A DNA stretch of 49,427 nt from contig CAYWRO010000023.1 in NCBI GenBank assembly GCA_964460345.1, forward strand, positions 1 to 49,427, given 5' to 3'. Position 1 is the first letter of the stretch. Every line of letters starts with the position of its first letter. The notes beneath the pieces were generated by a model. That model was not told where the DNA came from. It searched no databases and saw nothing but the letters and a program-made list of their open reading frames with translations. Of this stretch, positions 7,801-15,490 are shown piece after piece. This DNA is from CAYWRO01 sp964460345. GTDB taxonomy: Bacteria; Planctomycetota; Phycisphaerae; Phycisphaerales; UBA1924. The translations under genes and the position numbers were made by a program.

Positions 7801-8493
7801 ATGGTCAAGCTGAACCGCATCTACACCCGCACCGGCGATGACGGCACAACCGGCCTGGGGGACGGTAGCCGCGTCATGAAGACCGCCCCGCGCGTCGTTG
7901 CGTACGGCTCTGTCGACGAAGCGAATGCCGCGATCGGCATGTGCCTCGTGCAGCCCGGCGTCGCAGATCTCTCCGGGCTGGCCGAGCTCCTGCAGTCAAT
8001 CCAGCAGGACCTCTTTGATGTCGGTGCGGATCTCTGCGTGCCCGTGAAGCGGGACCCCGCCCCCGGCCGCACGGGCAAGGTGCATGATGAGTCCAAGGCC
8101 CTACGTGTCACGCCGGCACAAACGGCGCGCCTTGAGCGGCAGATCGATCACTGGAACGAGCGCCTCGCGCCCCTTCGCAGTTTCGTTCTTCCGGGGGGCG
8201 CTCCCCTCGCGGCCGCGCTCCACGTCGCCCGCACCATCGCGCGCCGCGCCGAGCGGGACACGATCGCCCTGCTGGAGATCGAGCCCGACGCGACCAGTGC
8301 CGAGACCGTCCGTTACCTGAATCGCCTCAGCGATCTCCTCTTCGTCCTCGCCCGAGTCGCCAACAACGACGGCAAGGACGATGTGTTGTGGGTGCCGGGG
8401 GCAAACCGCGCGGAAGCTGCCGATCCCCGCAAGGCGGGCCCTGCCGATAAGAGTGGGGGGGAGGCTTCCTCCGACGAAGCGAGCGGACGATGA
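7801..8493 (+). CDS. PduO-type cob(I)alamin adenosyltransferase
   Basis: A 230-residue ATP:cob(I)alamin adenosyltransferase that makes adenosylcobalamin from reduced B12 and ATP. The N-terminal ATP-binding motif 'IYTRTGDDGTTGLGDGSRV', the 'YGSVDEANAAIG' segment, 'LPGGAPLAAALHVART' and 'RYLNRLSDLLFVLAR' give a complete family match. The last ~30 residues are a disordered Ser/Gly/Ala/Glu-rich tail. The start at ATG 7801 precedes the conserved motif by the usual distance; no clear Shine-Dalgarno sequence is visible. The stop overlaps the next gene in ATGA, so the phosphatase downstream is probably translated by coupling. I looked for a B12 riboswitch in the 140-nt divergent region with recJ and saw none. 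Confidence 0.93.
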   Translation: MVKLNRIYTRTGDDGTTGLGDGSRVMKTAPRVVAYGSVDEANAAIGMCLVQPGVADLSGLAELLQSIQQDLFDVGADLCVPVKRDPAPGRTGKVHDESKALRVTPAQTARLERQIDHWNERLAPLRSFVLPGGAPLAAALHVARTIARRAERDTIALLEIEPDATSAETVRYLNRLSDLLFVLARVANNDGKDDVLWVPGANRAEAADPRKAGPADKSGGEASSDEASGR

Positions 8494-9905
8494 CCGCCAC
8501 CTTCACCTACACCTCCGACTTCCACCAGGAGTTCCTCAGCGAAACCTCGCGCCTGCTGCACCGCCGCTTCGTCTGGTTTGTGGCCATCACCCTGTTCGTG
8601 CTCATGGCCCAGCTCGCCGTGCACGCCGCTTTCATGGACCTGACCGGCTGGACGCTCGCGTCGATGGTCGTGCTCATCGTGCTGAACCTGCTCGTCTGCA
8701 CCGGGTTGCTCATGCACACCCTCCGCTCCCGCCCGCGCCGTGAGCGACTGCTGAAGACCTCAGCATGGTTCTTCATCTATGTCGGCATGACCTCCATCGC
8801 CGCAACGAAGCTCCGCGGCGACGTGGGTCCGCCGCTCACTGCCGCCTTTCTCTTTACCATCGCGACGGCGTTGATCCCCTGGACGCCTCGCCAAGCCGTT
8901 CGCCCGATGTTGACCGTCCTGGCGCTGAATGCGGTTGTGTTGGTGGCCAGCACGGATCTGATCAACAGCCTCCGCGCTGTGGTTGTCTCCGTGTTCATTG
9001 CCGCGCCCGGGCTGGTCATCACCCTGATCAAGCACACGCGCCGCATGGAGGCCTTCAAGCTCCGTTTCCTCCAGAGCCGCTACGGCCAGATGCGGCGCGA
9101 ACTCGTTGACGCCCGCCGCATCCATGAATCCCTCTTTCCCCGGCCGCACCATACTGGCCCCGTGCGGTTCGATTACCGCTACGAGCCCATGCGCCAGATC
9201 GGTGGCGACTACCTCTACGCCTCCTTCGCCGGATCGGCCGGCCGCGAAGAGCGCTTCAACGTCGTGCTCGTTGACGTTACCGGGCACGGCATCCCAGCCG
9301 CCCTCACCGTCAACCGCCTCAGCGGCGAAGTCGAGCGGCTCTACGCCGAAAGCCCCGACGCCCGCCCCGGAGATGTGCTCCGTGCCCTCAACCGATACGT
9401 CCACCTGACCATGGCCAGTCACTCGGTCTATGCGACGGCCGTCTGCTTCGCGATCGATCTGGAGCGTGACGAGCTCGAGTACGCCAGCGGCGGTCATCCG
9501 CCCGCCTTCCTCCGCCGCGCCGATGCGCGCGTGGAGCAACTGGATTCCACCACCTTCGTCCTCGGCGCTTGCGCCGATGCCGACTTCAATCCCGAGCCAC
9601 GCACCCAGCCCTTCGGCCCCGGCGATGTGCTCATCGCCTGCACCGACGGCGCCATGGAGTGCCGCAACGAATCAGGCCGCATGCTGGGCGTCATGGGGCT
9701 TTTGCGGGCTGTCAGCTCCGGCGCGCCTGCTCTGGATGGCGGATGGTCACAGGCGATCCTCTCCGTCGTCGACCGCCACCGCGCGGGGCCGCCGGAAGAC
9801 GACACGCTCATCGTCGAGGTCGCTCGCTCGCTGCGTCCCTCTGCACGCACCGTGGAGCGCACCATCGCTTCGGGAACCCGCCAGGCGGCGCCGTCCGCGC
9901 GTTGA
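8490..9905 (+). CDS. Membrane-anchored SpoIIE/RsbU-type PP2C serine phosphatase
   Basis: A 471-residue protein. About six hydrophobic segments (residues ~29-46, 57-76, 92-107, 116-131, 139-155, 162-180) form a membrane sensor part. A short basic coiled region follows, then a SpoIIE/PP2C domain from about residue 205. Metal-binding Asp residues are visible in 'IGGDY' (D240), 'VDVTGHG' (D262) and 'ACTDGAMEC'. Such phosphatases dephosphorylate STAS-domain anti-sigma antagonists; a STAS protein is encoded at 37262-37597 in this window, but a direct link is only a guess. The ATGA overlap with the adenosyltransferase gene suggests co-translation, though no functional connection is obvious. The C-terminal 30 residues are low-complexity. 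Confidence 0.9.
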   Translation: MTATFTYTSDFHQEFLSETSRLLHRRFVWFVAITLFVLMAQLAVHAAFMDLTGWTLASMVVLIVLNLLVCTGLLMHTLRSRPRRERLLKTSAWFFIYVGMTSIAATKLRGDVGPPLTAAFLFTIATALIPWTPRQAVRPMLTVLALNAVVLVASTDLINSLRAVVVSVFIAAPGLVITLIKHTRRMEAFKLRFLQSRYGQMRRELVDARRIHESLFPRPHHTGPVRFDYRYEPMRQIGGDYLYASFAGSAGREERFNVVLVDVTGHGIPAALTVNRLSGEVERLYAESPDARPGDVLRALNRYVHLTMASHSVYATAVCFAIDLERDELEYASGGHPPAFLRRADARVEQLDSTTFVLGACADADFNPEPRTQPFGPGDVLIACTDGAMECRNESGRMLGVMGLLRAVSSGAPALDGGWSQAILSVVDRHRAGPPEDDTLIVEVARSLRPSARTVERTIASGTRQAAPSAR

Positions 9906-9935
9906 CACAGCCGTAACGCTCCCAACAATCACGGG

Positions 9936-10976
9936 ATGAACACTGAGCGAATTGGAGTCGCCATCGTCGGGCCCACCGGCTACACCGGCCTGGAACTGAT
10001 CGAGTTGCTGCACGCCCACCCGCGCCTCCGGGTCACCTATCTCGCCTCCGCCCGCACGCCCGCTCCGGCGATTGACGATGAGTTCCCCCGGCTCCGCGGC
10101 CGCCTGGCCGGCGCTGTCGCCCAATGTGAGCCCCTCGACGCCGCCGCGATCGCGGGGCGCTGCAAACTCGCGTTTCTCTGTCTCCCTCACGAGGCGGCGA
10201 TGGAGCACGCTCCCGCCCTTCTCGCGGCCGGGGTCAAGGTCGTCGACCTCTCCGCGGCGTACCGCATCCGTGACCGGGAGGTCTACGAGCGTGCCTACGG
10301 CCATCCCCACACCGATCCTGCCGGCCGGGAAGCGGCCGTCTACGGCCTCACCGAGTGGACGCGCGATCAGGTCCGAGGCGCGACGCTTGTGGCCAACCCA
10401 GGGTGCTACCCGACCGCCGCGGCACTCGCCCTCATTCCACTGCTTCGGACCGGACTCATTGAGCCGGATTCCCTCGTGATCAACGCCGCCTCCGGCGTGA
10501 GTGGAGCGGGGCGCTCCCCCAAGCCGAACTTCCATTTTCCCGAGGCCAACGAGAACTTCAGCGCGTACAACGTCGGCGTTCACCGTCACCAGCCGGAGAT
10601 CGCCCAGACGCTCAGCGCGATCGGCGGTGCAACCTTCACACGCCAGCCCCTCTTCGCCCCGCACCTCTTGCCGGTCGAACGCGGCATTCTCGAAACGATC
10701 TACGCCGAGCCGACCTCCGGCTCTGTCGACACGGCACGCGTGCAGGCTGCTCTCCGCGAAGCCTACGAAGGCGAGCCCTTCGTCCAGGTGCGAGACGAAC
10801 CGCCGGCTCTCCACGATGTGCAGCGGACAAACCAGGTGCACATCAACGCTCGCGTAGCCTGCGGCAGGGTCGTGATCGTCTCGGCCGAGGACAACCTGGT
10901 GAAAGGCGCATCCGGCCAGGCGATTCAGAACGCCAACCTCATGCTCGGCCTCGACGAAACCGAGGGGCTCTCATGA
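9936..10976 (+). CDS. argC: N-acetyl-gamma-glutamyl-phosphate reductase (ArgC)
   Basis: A 346-residue NADP-dependent reductase of arginine biosynthesis, converting N-acetylglutamyl phosphate to the semialdehyde. The N-terminal Rossmann motif 'VGPTGYTGLEL' is at residues 11-21; the catalytic cysteine is in 'NPGCYPTAA' (C157); 'SGVSGAGRSPK' and 'GVHRHQPEI' are also typical. Start ATG 9936 gives the expected N-terminus. No other arg genes are in the window, so the gene appears dispersed. It overlaps the next gene by ATGA, an operon with a MoeB/ThiF enzyme that has no evident relation to arginine. Confidence 0.95.
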   Translation: MNTERIGVAIVGPTGYTGLELIELLHAHPRLRVTYLASARTPAPAIDDEFPRLRGRLAGAVAQCEPLDAAAIAGRCKLAFLCLPHEAAMEHAPALLAAGVKVVDLSAAYRIRDREVYERAYGHPHTDPAGREAAVYGLTEWTRDQVRGATLVANPGCYPTAAALALIPLLRTGLIEPDSLVINAASGVSGAGRSPKPNFHFPEANENFSAYNVGVHRHQPEIAQTLSAIGGATFTRQPLFAPHLLPVERGILETIYAEPTSGSVDTARVQAALREAYEGEPFVQVRDEPPALHDVQRTNQVHINARVACGRVVIVSAEDNLVKGASGQAIQNANLMLGLDETEGLS

Positions 10977-12148
10977 GCGGCAAGCGTGAAGTCTCCTCGC
11001 CAGGCGATTCGAGTGCATCGACGGCTCAGACCGCCCGCGATCTCCACCGCTACCACCGGCAGATGCTCCTCCCGGAGATCGGTGAGGCTGGCCAGCGGCG
11101 TCTCCTGGCTTCGCATGCCGTTCTCGTCGGCTGCGGCGCGCTCGGCTGCACCATCGCCGACCTGCTCGTCCGCGCCGGCGTCGGCAATCTCACCATCATC
11201 GATCGCGACATCGTCGAGCCAAGCAACCTCCACCGCCAGTCGCTCTTTGATGAAGACGACGCCGCGGCAGGCCGACCGAAAGCCATCGCCGCCAGGCAGC
11301 GGCTCGCGCGCATCAACTCACAGGTCGCCATCCACGCCGCCGCCGAGGACTTCAACCCCCTCACGGCCGAGCGTCTCTGCTTCGATTCAGGTAGCACAGG
11401 CGTCTCGCCTGCGGCCGGCGATCACCGCGGCGGGCTCCTCCCGCCCGCGCCCCGCGTCCTCCTCGACGGGACCGACAACCTCGCCACCCGCTACCTCATC
11501 AATGATCTCGCCGTAAAGCACGACCTTCCCTTCGTCTACGGCGGCGCAGTCGGCACCGAGGGCGCCGCCATGACCGTTCGGCCGGGCGTCACCCCGTGCC
11601 TCCGTTGCCTCTTTCCAGACCCACCGCCGCCCGGCACGCTTCCCACCTGCGACACCGCCGGGGTCCTCGCGCCCGTCGCGACGATCATCGCCGCGTGCCA
11701 GGCCGCTGACGCGATTCGCATCCTCCTGGGCCAGGCCGATCAAATCGCCCCCACCCTCCTGCGCTTCGACATCTGGCGCGGCCAGCGCCGCCGGCTCGAC
11801 CTCTCGCGCGGGCGGGAGCCGGATTGCCCCTGCTGCGGCAAACGCCGCTTCGAGTTCCTCGAGGCAAGTTCTGTCGACGCCGTCTCCCTCTGCGGCCGCA
11901 ACGCCGTTCAGGTGCTCCCGCCGCGTGAGCAAGAGGGCGATGTCGACCTGCCCGCGCTCCGCGACCGGCTGGCGGGAACGGCCCCATTTACCTGCACCGA
12001 ACACCTGCTCCGCGGCGATCTGCCCGAAACCGATGACGCCGGAGGCTCGCTTGCGCTCACGCTCTTTCGCGATGGGCGCGCAATCGTCCACGGGACGAGC
12101 GACCTGGCCCGGGCCCGTGGCATCTACGCCCGATACGTCGGTGTCTGA
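10973..12148 (+). CDS. MoeB/ThiF/HesA-family adenylyltransferase (E1-like)
   Basis: A 391-residue E1-like enzyme that adenylates the C-terminus of a ubiquitin-like sulfur carrier (MoaD or ThiS type). The nucleotide-binding motif 'VGCGALGC' is at residues 52-59; 'DRDIVEPSNLHRQ' and 'DGTDNLATRYLIND' are family signatures. The zinc ligands are 'CLRC' (C209, C212) and 'CPCC' (C285-C288); the Cys in 'TCDTAGVLAP' (C226) matches the conserved reactive cysteine. A C-terminal part with 'LCGRNAVQVLP' and a small ThiS/rhodanese-like segment follows, an arrangement I recall from other planctomycetes. About 22 extra residues (~139-160) appear inserted before 'VLLDGTDN' (see the repeat at 11388). It converges on adk with stop codons abutting. 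Molybdopterin or thiazole synthesis cannot be decided from sequence. Confidence 0.85.
   Translation: MSGKREVSSPGDSSASTAQTARDLHRYHRQMLLPEIGEAGQRRLLASHAVLVGCGALGCTIADLLVRAGVGNLTIIDRDIVEPSNLHRQSLFDEDDAAAGRPKAIAARQRLARINSQVAIHAAAEDFNPLTAERLCFDSGSTGVSPAAGDHRGGLLPPAPRVLLDGTDNLATRYLINDLAVKHDLPFVYGGAVGTEGAAMTVRPGVTPCLRCLFPDPPPPGTLPTCDTAGVLAPVATIIAACQAADAIRILLGQADQIAPTLLRFDIWRGQRRRLDLSRGREPDCPCCGKRRFEFLEASSVDAVSLCGRNAVQVLPPREQEGDVDLPALRDRLAGTAPFTCTEHLLRGDLPETDDAGGSLALTLFRDGRAIVHGTSDLARARGIYARYVGV
11388..11453 (+). repeat. REP-like palindromic insertion in the MoeB/ThiF gene
   Basis: This stretch encodes the extra residues 'GSTGVSPAAGDHRGG' and following, which interrupt a region that is otherwise collinear with MoeB/ThiF. 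It contains AGGCG-TCT-CGCCT and GGCGGG...CCCGCC inverted repeats. Strings such as 'STGVSP' are common translations of a dispersed 'caggcgtctcgcctg' repeat in other genomes, from memory. The exact edges are uncertain. Confidence 0.45.
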
Positions 12149-12766
12149 TCAGACTGGGACGCTGCGGAAGTGCTCCTCCTGCACGGGCACGACGCACTCC
12201 AGAATGTGCTGCAGCACGTTCGCCGGGCTCCCCATGGCGTCAACTTCCTTGATGATCTCACGCGGGTAGTAGTCCAGCACCGGGTACGTTTCGTCCTCGT
12301 ACACCTTCCACCGTCGCTGAATCACGTCTTCACGAGCGTCGTCGGCCCGATTCTCCTTCAAAGCGCGCCGCCGCAGCCGCTTCATCATCTCCGTCTTGTC
12401 GCGGCACACCAGGTGAATCACCTGCAGCACCCGGATGTGCTGCTCCATCAGCTTCGCCTGGTTCACATTTCGCGGGATCCCGTCGAGGATCAGCAGATCA
12501 TCGTTCGGCTTGTAGAGGCTCAGCACCGTCTGGGCGACGATGTTCTCCTTCCACATGTTGACGGTCACGTCATCCGGCACCAGTTCGCCGCGTGAGGAGT
12601 ACTCATAAAAGATCTTCCCCAGTTCGCTGTTGATGTTCAGCGTGCGGAAAACCTCGCCGCAGGAGAGGTGATAGAACCCGGGGATCTGCCCCAGGATCTT
12701 CCCCTGTGTGCCCTTGCCCGCGCCGGGTGCGCCGAAAAGCAGGACTGTCTGATAACGATTTGCCAT
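12149..12766 (-). CDS. adk: Adenylate kinase family protein
   Basis: About 205 residues of a P-loop nucleoside monophosphate kinase (ATP + AMP to 2 ADP). The P-loop 'FGAPGAGKGTQ' is at residues 11-21, the NMP-binding part 'HLSCGEVFR' follows, then 'LILDGIPRN' and a short LID region rich in Arg ('RLRRRALKENRADDAREDV') without a zinc-binding Cys set. The C-terminus ends in a non-conserved tail. ATG 12766 was chosen because the P-loop then lies at the usual distance and AGGAA precedes it; the frame continues to 12904 without homology. Downstream of fusA on the same strand but separated by a strong terminator. Confidence 0.9.
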   Translation of the reverse strand: MANRYQTVLLFGAPGAGKGTQGKILGQIPGFYHLSCGEVFRTLNINSELGKIFYEYSSRGELVPDDVTVNMWKENIVAQTVLSLYKPNDDLLILDGIPRNVNQAKLMEQHIRVLQVIHLVCRDKTEMMKRLRRRALKENRADDAREDVIQRRWKVYEDETYPVLDYYPREIIKEVDAMGSPANVLQHILECVVPVQEEHFRSVPV

Positions 12767-12869
12767 CTCGAAAGGTTCCTTTTCCGGCCCGGCCGCCGCG
12801 GTTCCCGGTTCCGAATCAGACGGTAACCCCACCCGGACGAAAAGGCCAGTACGGGGCAGGCCAAAAGAA

Positions 12870-12900
12870 CGGCCGCCCGCCCCAAAGGGGCGGGCGGCCG
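12870..12900 (-). terminator. Rho-independent terminator after fusA
   Basis: A perfect 14-bp GC stem (12870-12883 with 12887-12900) closes a 3-nt loop. Reading along the minus strand it is followed by GTTCTTTTGG, a short U-rich tract. It lies about 30 nt after the fusA stop and before adk, so it should insulate adk from fusA. Confidence 0.85.
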
Positions 12901-12931
12901 GCAAATGCTCCTCAGGTTAACGCCCGTCGGC

Positions 12932-15043
12932 TCAGACGGCCGCGGTTACTTCCTTAACGAGGCCCGCCGGCATGGGGCGGTACTCCAGGAACTCCATGCT
13001 GTTGCTGGCACGCCCCTGGGTCATGCCACGGAGCACGGTCGTGTACCCGAACATTTCCGACAGGGGAACCTCGCAGCTCACGAGCTTGACGTTCCCGCGG
13101 TCCTCCGTGTCCGTGATCAGGCCGCGACGGCTGGAAATGTCGCCCGTCACCGACCCCGTGTACTCCTCGGGCGTCGTGATGACGACCTTCATGATCGGCT
13201 CCAGCAGCGTCAGGCCGGCCTTGTTGCAGGCGTCGATAAGGGCCAGGCGACCGGCCTGCTCGAAGGCCACCTGCGAGGAGTCGACCGTGTGGCTCGACCC
13301 GTCGACCAGGGAGACCTTGACGTTGATGAGCTGATAGCCGGCCATGATCCCCGACAGCGCGGTCTGGCGGATTCCGTACTCCACCGACGGGATGAACTCC
13401 TTCGGAATGGCCCCGCCGACGATCTTGTTCTCGAAGGCGACGTTCTCCGTGAAGTCCAGGCCATCCGCTGCAGCCTGCTCGGCCGTGTACGGCTCAATGT
13501 TGATCGTGCAGTCACCGAACTGGCCGCGGCCGCCCGTCTGCTTCTTGAAGAGGCCGCGGACGTTGTTGGCCGTGCCGGTGATCGTCTCGCGGTACGAGAC
13601 GCGCGGCTTGCCGACTTCCACGCCGATCTTCATGTCGCGAACGAGCTTGTTCTTGATGATCTCCAGGTGGAGTTCGCCCATGCCCGCGATGATCGTCTGG
13701 CCCGTCTCTTCGTCGTAGTGCGAGCGGAATGACGGGTCCTCGCGACGGATCGTCACCAGTGCCTCGGACAGCTTGCGCTTGTCGTCGTTGGTCTTCGGCT
13801 CGATCGACATGCTGATGACCGGCTCCGGGAACGTCATGCGCTCCAGGACGACCGGCGCATCGGGGTCGCACAGCGTGTCGCCCGTGTACGAGTCCTTGAT
13901 GCCGATGACGGCGACGATGTTGCCCGCGCCGACCTCTTCGACCGGCAGGCGGTCCTTGGCGTGCATCTCGAAGATGCGGCTGATGTTCTCCTTCTTCCCG
14001 TTCACCGGGTTGAGAACGCGGGACCCCTTCACCAGCGTGCCGGAGTACACGCGGACGTACGTCAGGTCGCCGTGGGCGTCGTTAACGACCTTGAAGACCA
14101 GGGCCGACAGCGGCGCTGTCGAATCGTGCGGGCGGGTGAGCTTCTCGTCCTTGTCGCGGGGGTTCGTACCCTGCACCTCCGGCACCTCATCCGGCGCCGG
14201 CAGGAAGTCCACAACCGCGTCCAGCACGCGCTGAACGCCGATATTTCGCAGGGCGGCGCCGCACAGCACCGGGTTGCACTTCAGCCCGATCGTGCCTGCA
14301 CGGACCGCGCGGCGGATGTCGTCCGGCGTAATCTCCCCGTCGCCGAGGTACTTCTCCATCAGCCCGTCATCCAGCTCGGCGGCCTTCTCCACCAGCTCGT
14401 GATGCCACTGCTGAGCCTTCTCGGCGAACGCCTCAGGGATGTCCTTCTCGGTAATGACGGCGCCCTTCTCGTCGGCGTCGTAGTAGTACGCCTTCATCGT
14501 GATCAGGTCGATGATGCCCTCGAGCTCGTTGCCGTGGCCCATCGGGTACTGAATCGCGATCGGGTTCGCGCCGAGGCGCGTCTTGATCGTCTTGAACGAG
14601 AACTCGAAGTCCGCGCCAAGCTTGTCCATCTTGTTGATGAAGCACAAACGCGGCACCTTGTACCGGTCCGCCTGACGCCACACCGTCTCCGACTGGGCTT
14701 CCACGCCCTCCTTGCCGTCGAACACCGCCACCGCGCCGTCGAGCACGCGCAGTGAACGCTCCACCTCGATCGTGAAGTCCACGTGACCAGGCGTGTCGAT
14801 CAGGTTGATCTTGTATTCCTTGCCGTTGCGCGTCCACGGGCACGTCGTCGCGGCCGACTGGATCGTGATTCCGCGCTCCTGTTCTTCCTTCAGGAAGTCC
14901 ATCGTGGCGGTGCCTTCGTGCACCTCGCCCAGCTTGTAGTTCTTGCCCGTGTAAAACAGGATGCGCTCGCTCACCGTCGTCTTGCCGGCGTCAATGTGGG
15001 CGCAAATACCAATGTTGCGGATGTGAGTCAGTTTCGTCGTCAT
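12932..15043 (-). CDS. fusA: Translation elongation factor G
   Basis: A 703-residue ribosomal translocase GTPase. G1 'AHIDAGKTT' is at residues 15-23, followed by switch I 'EEQERGITIQSAATT', G3 'DTPGHVDF' and G4 'NKMDKLG'; then domains II-V with 'HGDLTYVRVYSGTL', 'GMGELHLEI', 'RGQFGDC', and the C-terminal 'SEMFGYTTVLRGMTQGRAS'. Length is standard. ATG 15043 ('MTTKLTHIRNIG') gives the normal N-terminus; the frame extends upstream to 15121 without homology. It is not in the usual rpsL-rpsG-fusA-tuf cluster. Codon choice is less skewed than in neighbours, as expected for high expression. The 249-nt leader upstream (15044-15292) shows no convincing promoter. Confidence 0.97.
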   Translation of the reverse strand: MTTKLTHIRNIGICAHIDAGKTTVSERILFYTGKNYKLGEVHEGTATMDFLKEEQERGITIQSAATTCPWTRNGKEYKINLIDTPGHVDFTIEVERSLRVLDGAVAVFDGKEGVEAQSETVWRQADRYKVPRLCFINKMDKLGADFEFSFKTIKTRLGANPIAIQYPMGHGNELEGIIDLITMKAYYYDADEKGAVITEKDIPEAFAEKAQQWHHELVEKAAELDDGLMEKYLGDGEITPDDIRRAVRAGTIGLKCNPVLCGAALRNIGVQRVLDAVVDFLPAPDEVPEVQGTNPRDKDEKLTRPHDSTAPLSALVFKVVNDAHGDLTYVRVYSGTLVKGSRVLNPVNGKKENISRIFEMHAKDRLPVEEVGAGNIVAVIGIKDSYTGDTLCDPDAPVVLERMTFPEPVISMSIEPKTNDDKRKLSEALVTIRREDPSFRSHYDEETGQTIIAGMGELHLEIIKNKLVRDMKIGVEVGKPRVSYRETITGTANNVRGLFKKQTGGRGQFGDCTINIEPYTAEQAAADGLDFTENVAFENKIVGGAIPKEFIPSVEYGIRQTALSGIMAGYQLINVKVSLVDGSSHTVDSSQVAFEQAGRLALIDACNKAGLTLLEPIMKVVITTPEEYTGSVTGDISSRRGLITDTEDRGNVKLVSCEVPLSEMFGYTTVLRGMTQGRASNSMEFLEYRPMPAGLVKEVTAAV

Positions 15044-15292
15044 GGTTTGTCTCATCCCCCGCGACTCGCACATCGCGAGGCCGCTCGTTGTGGGTTCGGT
15101 GCCGCTTCGTGTCGCCGCCAAAATCAGCCCCGCTGCACCATCAGGGATGGCTACCGTGCCCGCACGGATGCGGCGTGACTGATAAACAATGTCGGAAGAA
15201 TCAGGCCGGCTCTTTGCGGTCTAAACCCGCACACGCCGACTCGTTTTCCGCGGACCGGGCCGCCATTCGGCCAGATCCAGGCCCGCGGTGGG

Positions 15293-15490
15293 TCAAAACC
15301 GCCGCGGGCCGTCGTCCTCTTCGTCGCCCATGTCGTAAGTCCTCCTACGACTGGGGCCGAGTGCCTGCCTCATTTCGGGGAACTCCCCTTCAGGCAAACC
15401 GACGGCCAGACCAACAAAAAACCCTCCCCCGACGGCGGCAAAGCCGACCGACAGGAGCTTAATCCTACTGGACGGGACCCAACCGGTCAA
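15293..15490 (-). CDS. Small single-pass membrane protein, unknown function
   Basis: A 65-residue frame with TTG start overlapping the previous gene's stop (TTGA, 15490-15487). It has one hydrophobic stretch 'LLSVGFAAVGGGFFVGLAVGL' at residues 12-32 and a polar, acidic then basic tail ('GDEEDDGPRRF'). I do not recognise a family. Support rests on translational coupling to the operon and on the clear membrane segment; a chance frame remains possible. It would be the last gene of the PKS-glycan operon. Confidence 0.45.
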   Translation of the reverse strand: MTGWVPSSRIKLLSVGFAAVGGGFFVGLAVGLPEGEFPEMRQALGPSRRRTYDMGDEEDDGPRRF

